A DNA stretch of 7,776 nucleotides from JBOGJI01 sp050747865 (GTDB lineage Bacteria > Acidobacteriota > Thermoanaerobaculia > Multivoradales > JAHEKO01): assembly GCA_050747865.1 (NCBI GenBank), contig JBOGJI010000327.1, positions 1 to 7,776 of the forward strand, read 5' to 3'. Position 1 is the first letter of the stretch. The number at the start of each line of letters is the position of its first letter. Made by a program: the position numbers and the translations under genes. The notes below the pieces were generated by a model. That model did not search any database. It was given only the letters and a program-made list of their open reading frames with translations, and had not been told where the DNA came from. Below, one piece after another: positions 7,307 through 7,776 of this stretch.

Positions 7307-7337
7307 CGCCGGAGCCCAGACATACGGGGCTCCGGCG
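7307..7337. terminator. Hairpin between convergent genes, possible bidirectional terminator
   Basis: A perfect 11-bp inverted repeat, CGCCGGAGCCC (7307-7317) and GGGCTCCGGCG (7327-7337), with a 9-base loop. It lies 90 bases after the + strand operon stop and 27 bases after the - strand gene's stop, the expected place for termination from both sides. There is no T-run on either side, so it is not a canonical intrinsic terminator; a GC-rich hairpin without a U-tract or a Rho-assisted site is possible. The rest of the 7218-7363 gap shows only a 10-base palindrome (AGGACGTCCT, 7295-7304) and no gene. Confidence 0.5.
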
Positions 7338-7363
7338 AGCGGCGATGCGAGAGCCGAGGCTCG

Positions 7364-7776
7364 CTACGGCCCGTAGAGCAACAGCTCGAACGTCTTCGAC
7401 AGGAACACGGCCATCTGGGCGCGGGTCACCGGCTCGGCCGGACAGTACTGGCGCGGATCAGTGATGCAGCCGGCGGTGATCTGGCGCCCGTCGGCCGGCA
7501 GGAAGTCGCCGCAGAGGCTGGTGTCGACGGTGAAGCCGTTGGCGGGCAGTCCACTCAGAGTCAGCCCGGTGGCCTGCGCGTCGCCGGTGTTGGTGAGCGT
7601 CACGGTCTGCGCGGGGCTGGTGTCTCCCACCTCGACCTCGCCGAAGTCGAGACTCGTGGGATCAAACTCGAGTCCCGGACCGTCGCCGGCGACCGACCCG
7701 ATCAGCCAAAAGCGAAAATCGCGGAATGGTGCGTCAGGCGGATAGCGATCGCCCGGGGTCGTGAGCGGCGCCTCGC
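7364..7776 (-). CDS. Secreted/surface protein C-terminus: choice-of-anchor-D-like domain plus SLH-type motif (5'-partial)
   Basis: The - strand frame is open to the window edge, giving 136 visible C-terminal residues; the start lies beyond base 7776. The GTG at 7630 is internal, because homology runs through it. After DFRFWLIGSVAGDG comes the first part of an Ig-like choice-of-anchor-D domain: SLDFGEVEVGDTSPAQ, then TVTLTNTG, then LSGLPANGFTVDTSLCG. It then passes directly into the second half of an SLH-type repeat: ITAGC, YCPAEPVTRAQMAVFLSKTF, ending LLLYGP. In related proteins an anchor-D domain usually carries on with more strands, and an SLH repeat usually begins with an FxDVP...HPF half; both pieces are missing here, so the two domains look cut and joined. 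Such proteins are exported and surface-associated, with no enzymatic activity visible here. It is convergent with the biosynthetic operon and probably unrelated to it. TAG ends it at the usual C-terminus of this motif. Confidence 0.8.
   Translation of the reverse strand, partial: EAPLTTPGDRYPPDAPFRDFRFWLIGSVAGDGPGLEFDPTSLDFGEVEVGDTSPAQTVTLTNTGDAQATGLTLSGLPANGFTVDTSLCGDFLPADGRQITAGCITDPRQYCPAEPVTRAQMAVFLSKTFELLLYGP

Noticed and set aside
780..7366. Genome-wide reassignment of TAG to glutamine
   Set aside because: TAG also ends the NRPS (2238), the GT2 gene (5964) and the - strand gene (7364-7366) at sensible C-termini; reading through 2238 would only add 14 codons overlapping the next gene.
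7461..7745. Small + strand open frame (94 codons) at the right end
   Set aside because: It is antisense to the SLH/anchor-D coding sequence and shows no motif of its own.
1..7776. CRISPR array, tRNA, rRNA or insertion sequence
   Set aside because: No regularly spaced repeats, tRNA-like cloverleaf, rRNA stretch, transposase frame or terminal inverted repeats were seen; nearly all of the window is coding.

Overview
The window looks like the 3' end of a secondary-metabolite operon from a GC-rich bacterium. It runs left to right on the + strand from base 1 to 7217, followed by the 3' end of an unrelated, convergent gene for a secreted protein. I cannot name the organism from sequence alone. The third-position G/C bias is strong throughout. 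The convergent gene combines a choice-of-anchor-D-like Ig fold with a C-terminal SLH-type motif (VTRAQMAVFLSKTF), an architecture I associate with Acidobacteriota such as Thermoanaerobaculia. That taxon is a lead, not a call.

Layout: (1) bases 3-2240 hold the last module of a non-ribosomal peptide synthetase (NRPS): adenylation (A), thiolation (T) and thioesterase (TE) domains. The frame is open from the left edge, so the start lies outside the window. An in-frame TAG at 780-782 sits exactly where the conserved Gln of motif A8 (GRxDxQVKIRG) should be, and cuts the A domain at its core/subdomain hinge. Homology continues in the same frame on both sides, so this is one module split by a single codon. 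(2) A GT-B fold glycosyltransferase of the GT1 / sterol-glucosyltransferase-like type (2255-3595). (3) A stand-alone condensation-fold acyltransferase with HHAICDG (3592-5001). (4) A GT2 rhamnosyltransferase-like enzyme (4998-5966). (5) A second, paralogous condensation-fold acyltransferase with SHRICDG (5976-7217). (6) A 146-base convergent intergenic gap with a perfect 11-bp hairpin. (7) On the - strand, the 3' end of the SLH/anchor-D protein (7776-7364).

The five + strand genes are packed with gaps of 14 and 9 bases or overlaps of 3-4 bases (TTGA, ATGA), which indicates a single translationally coupled operon. Read together, the NRPS finishes a peptide, probably adding glycine last, and the TE releases it. 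Two glycosyltransferases and two acyltransferases could then decorate it, giving a glycosylated and O-acylated (lipo)peptide. The order of steps and the substrates are inference. The internal TAG raises the question of whether the pathway works as encoded: it could be a sequencing error, a true nonsense mutation, suppression, or a two-piece A domain. Upstream modules, sugar-nucleotide genes, transport and regulation are outside the window, and no promoter for the operon is visible.
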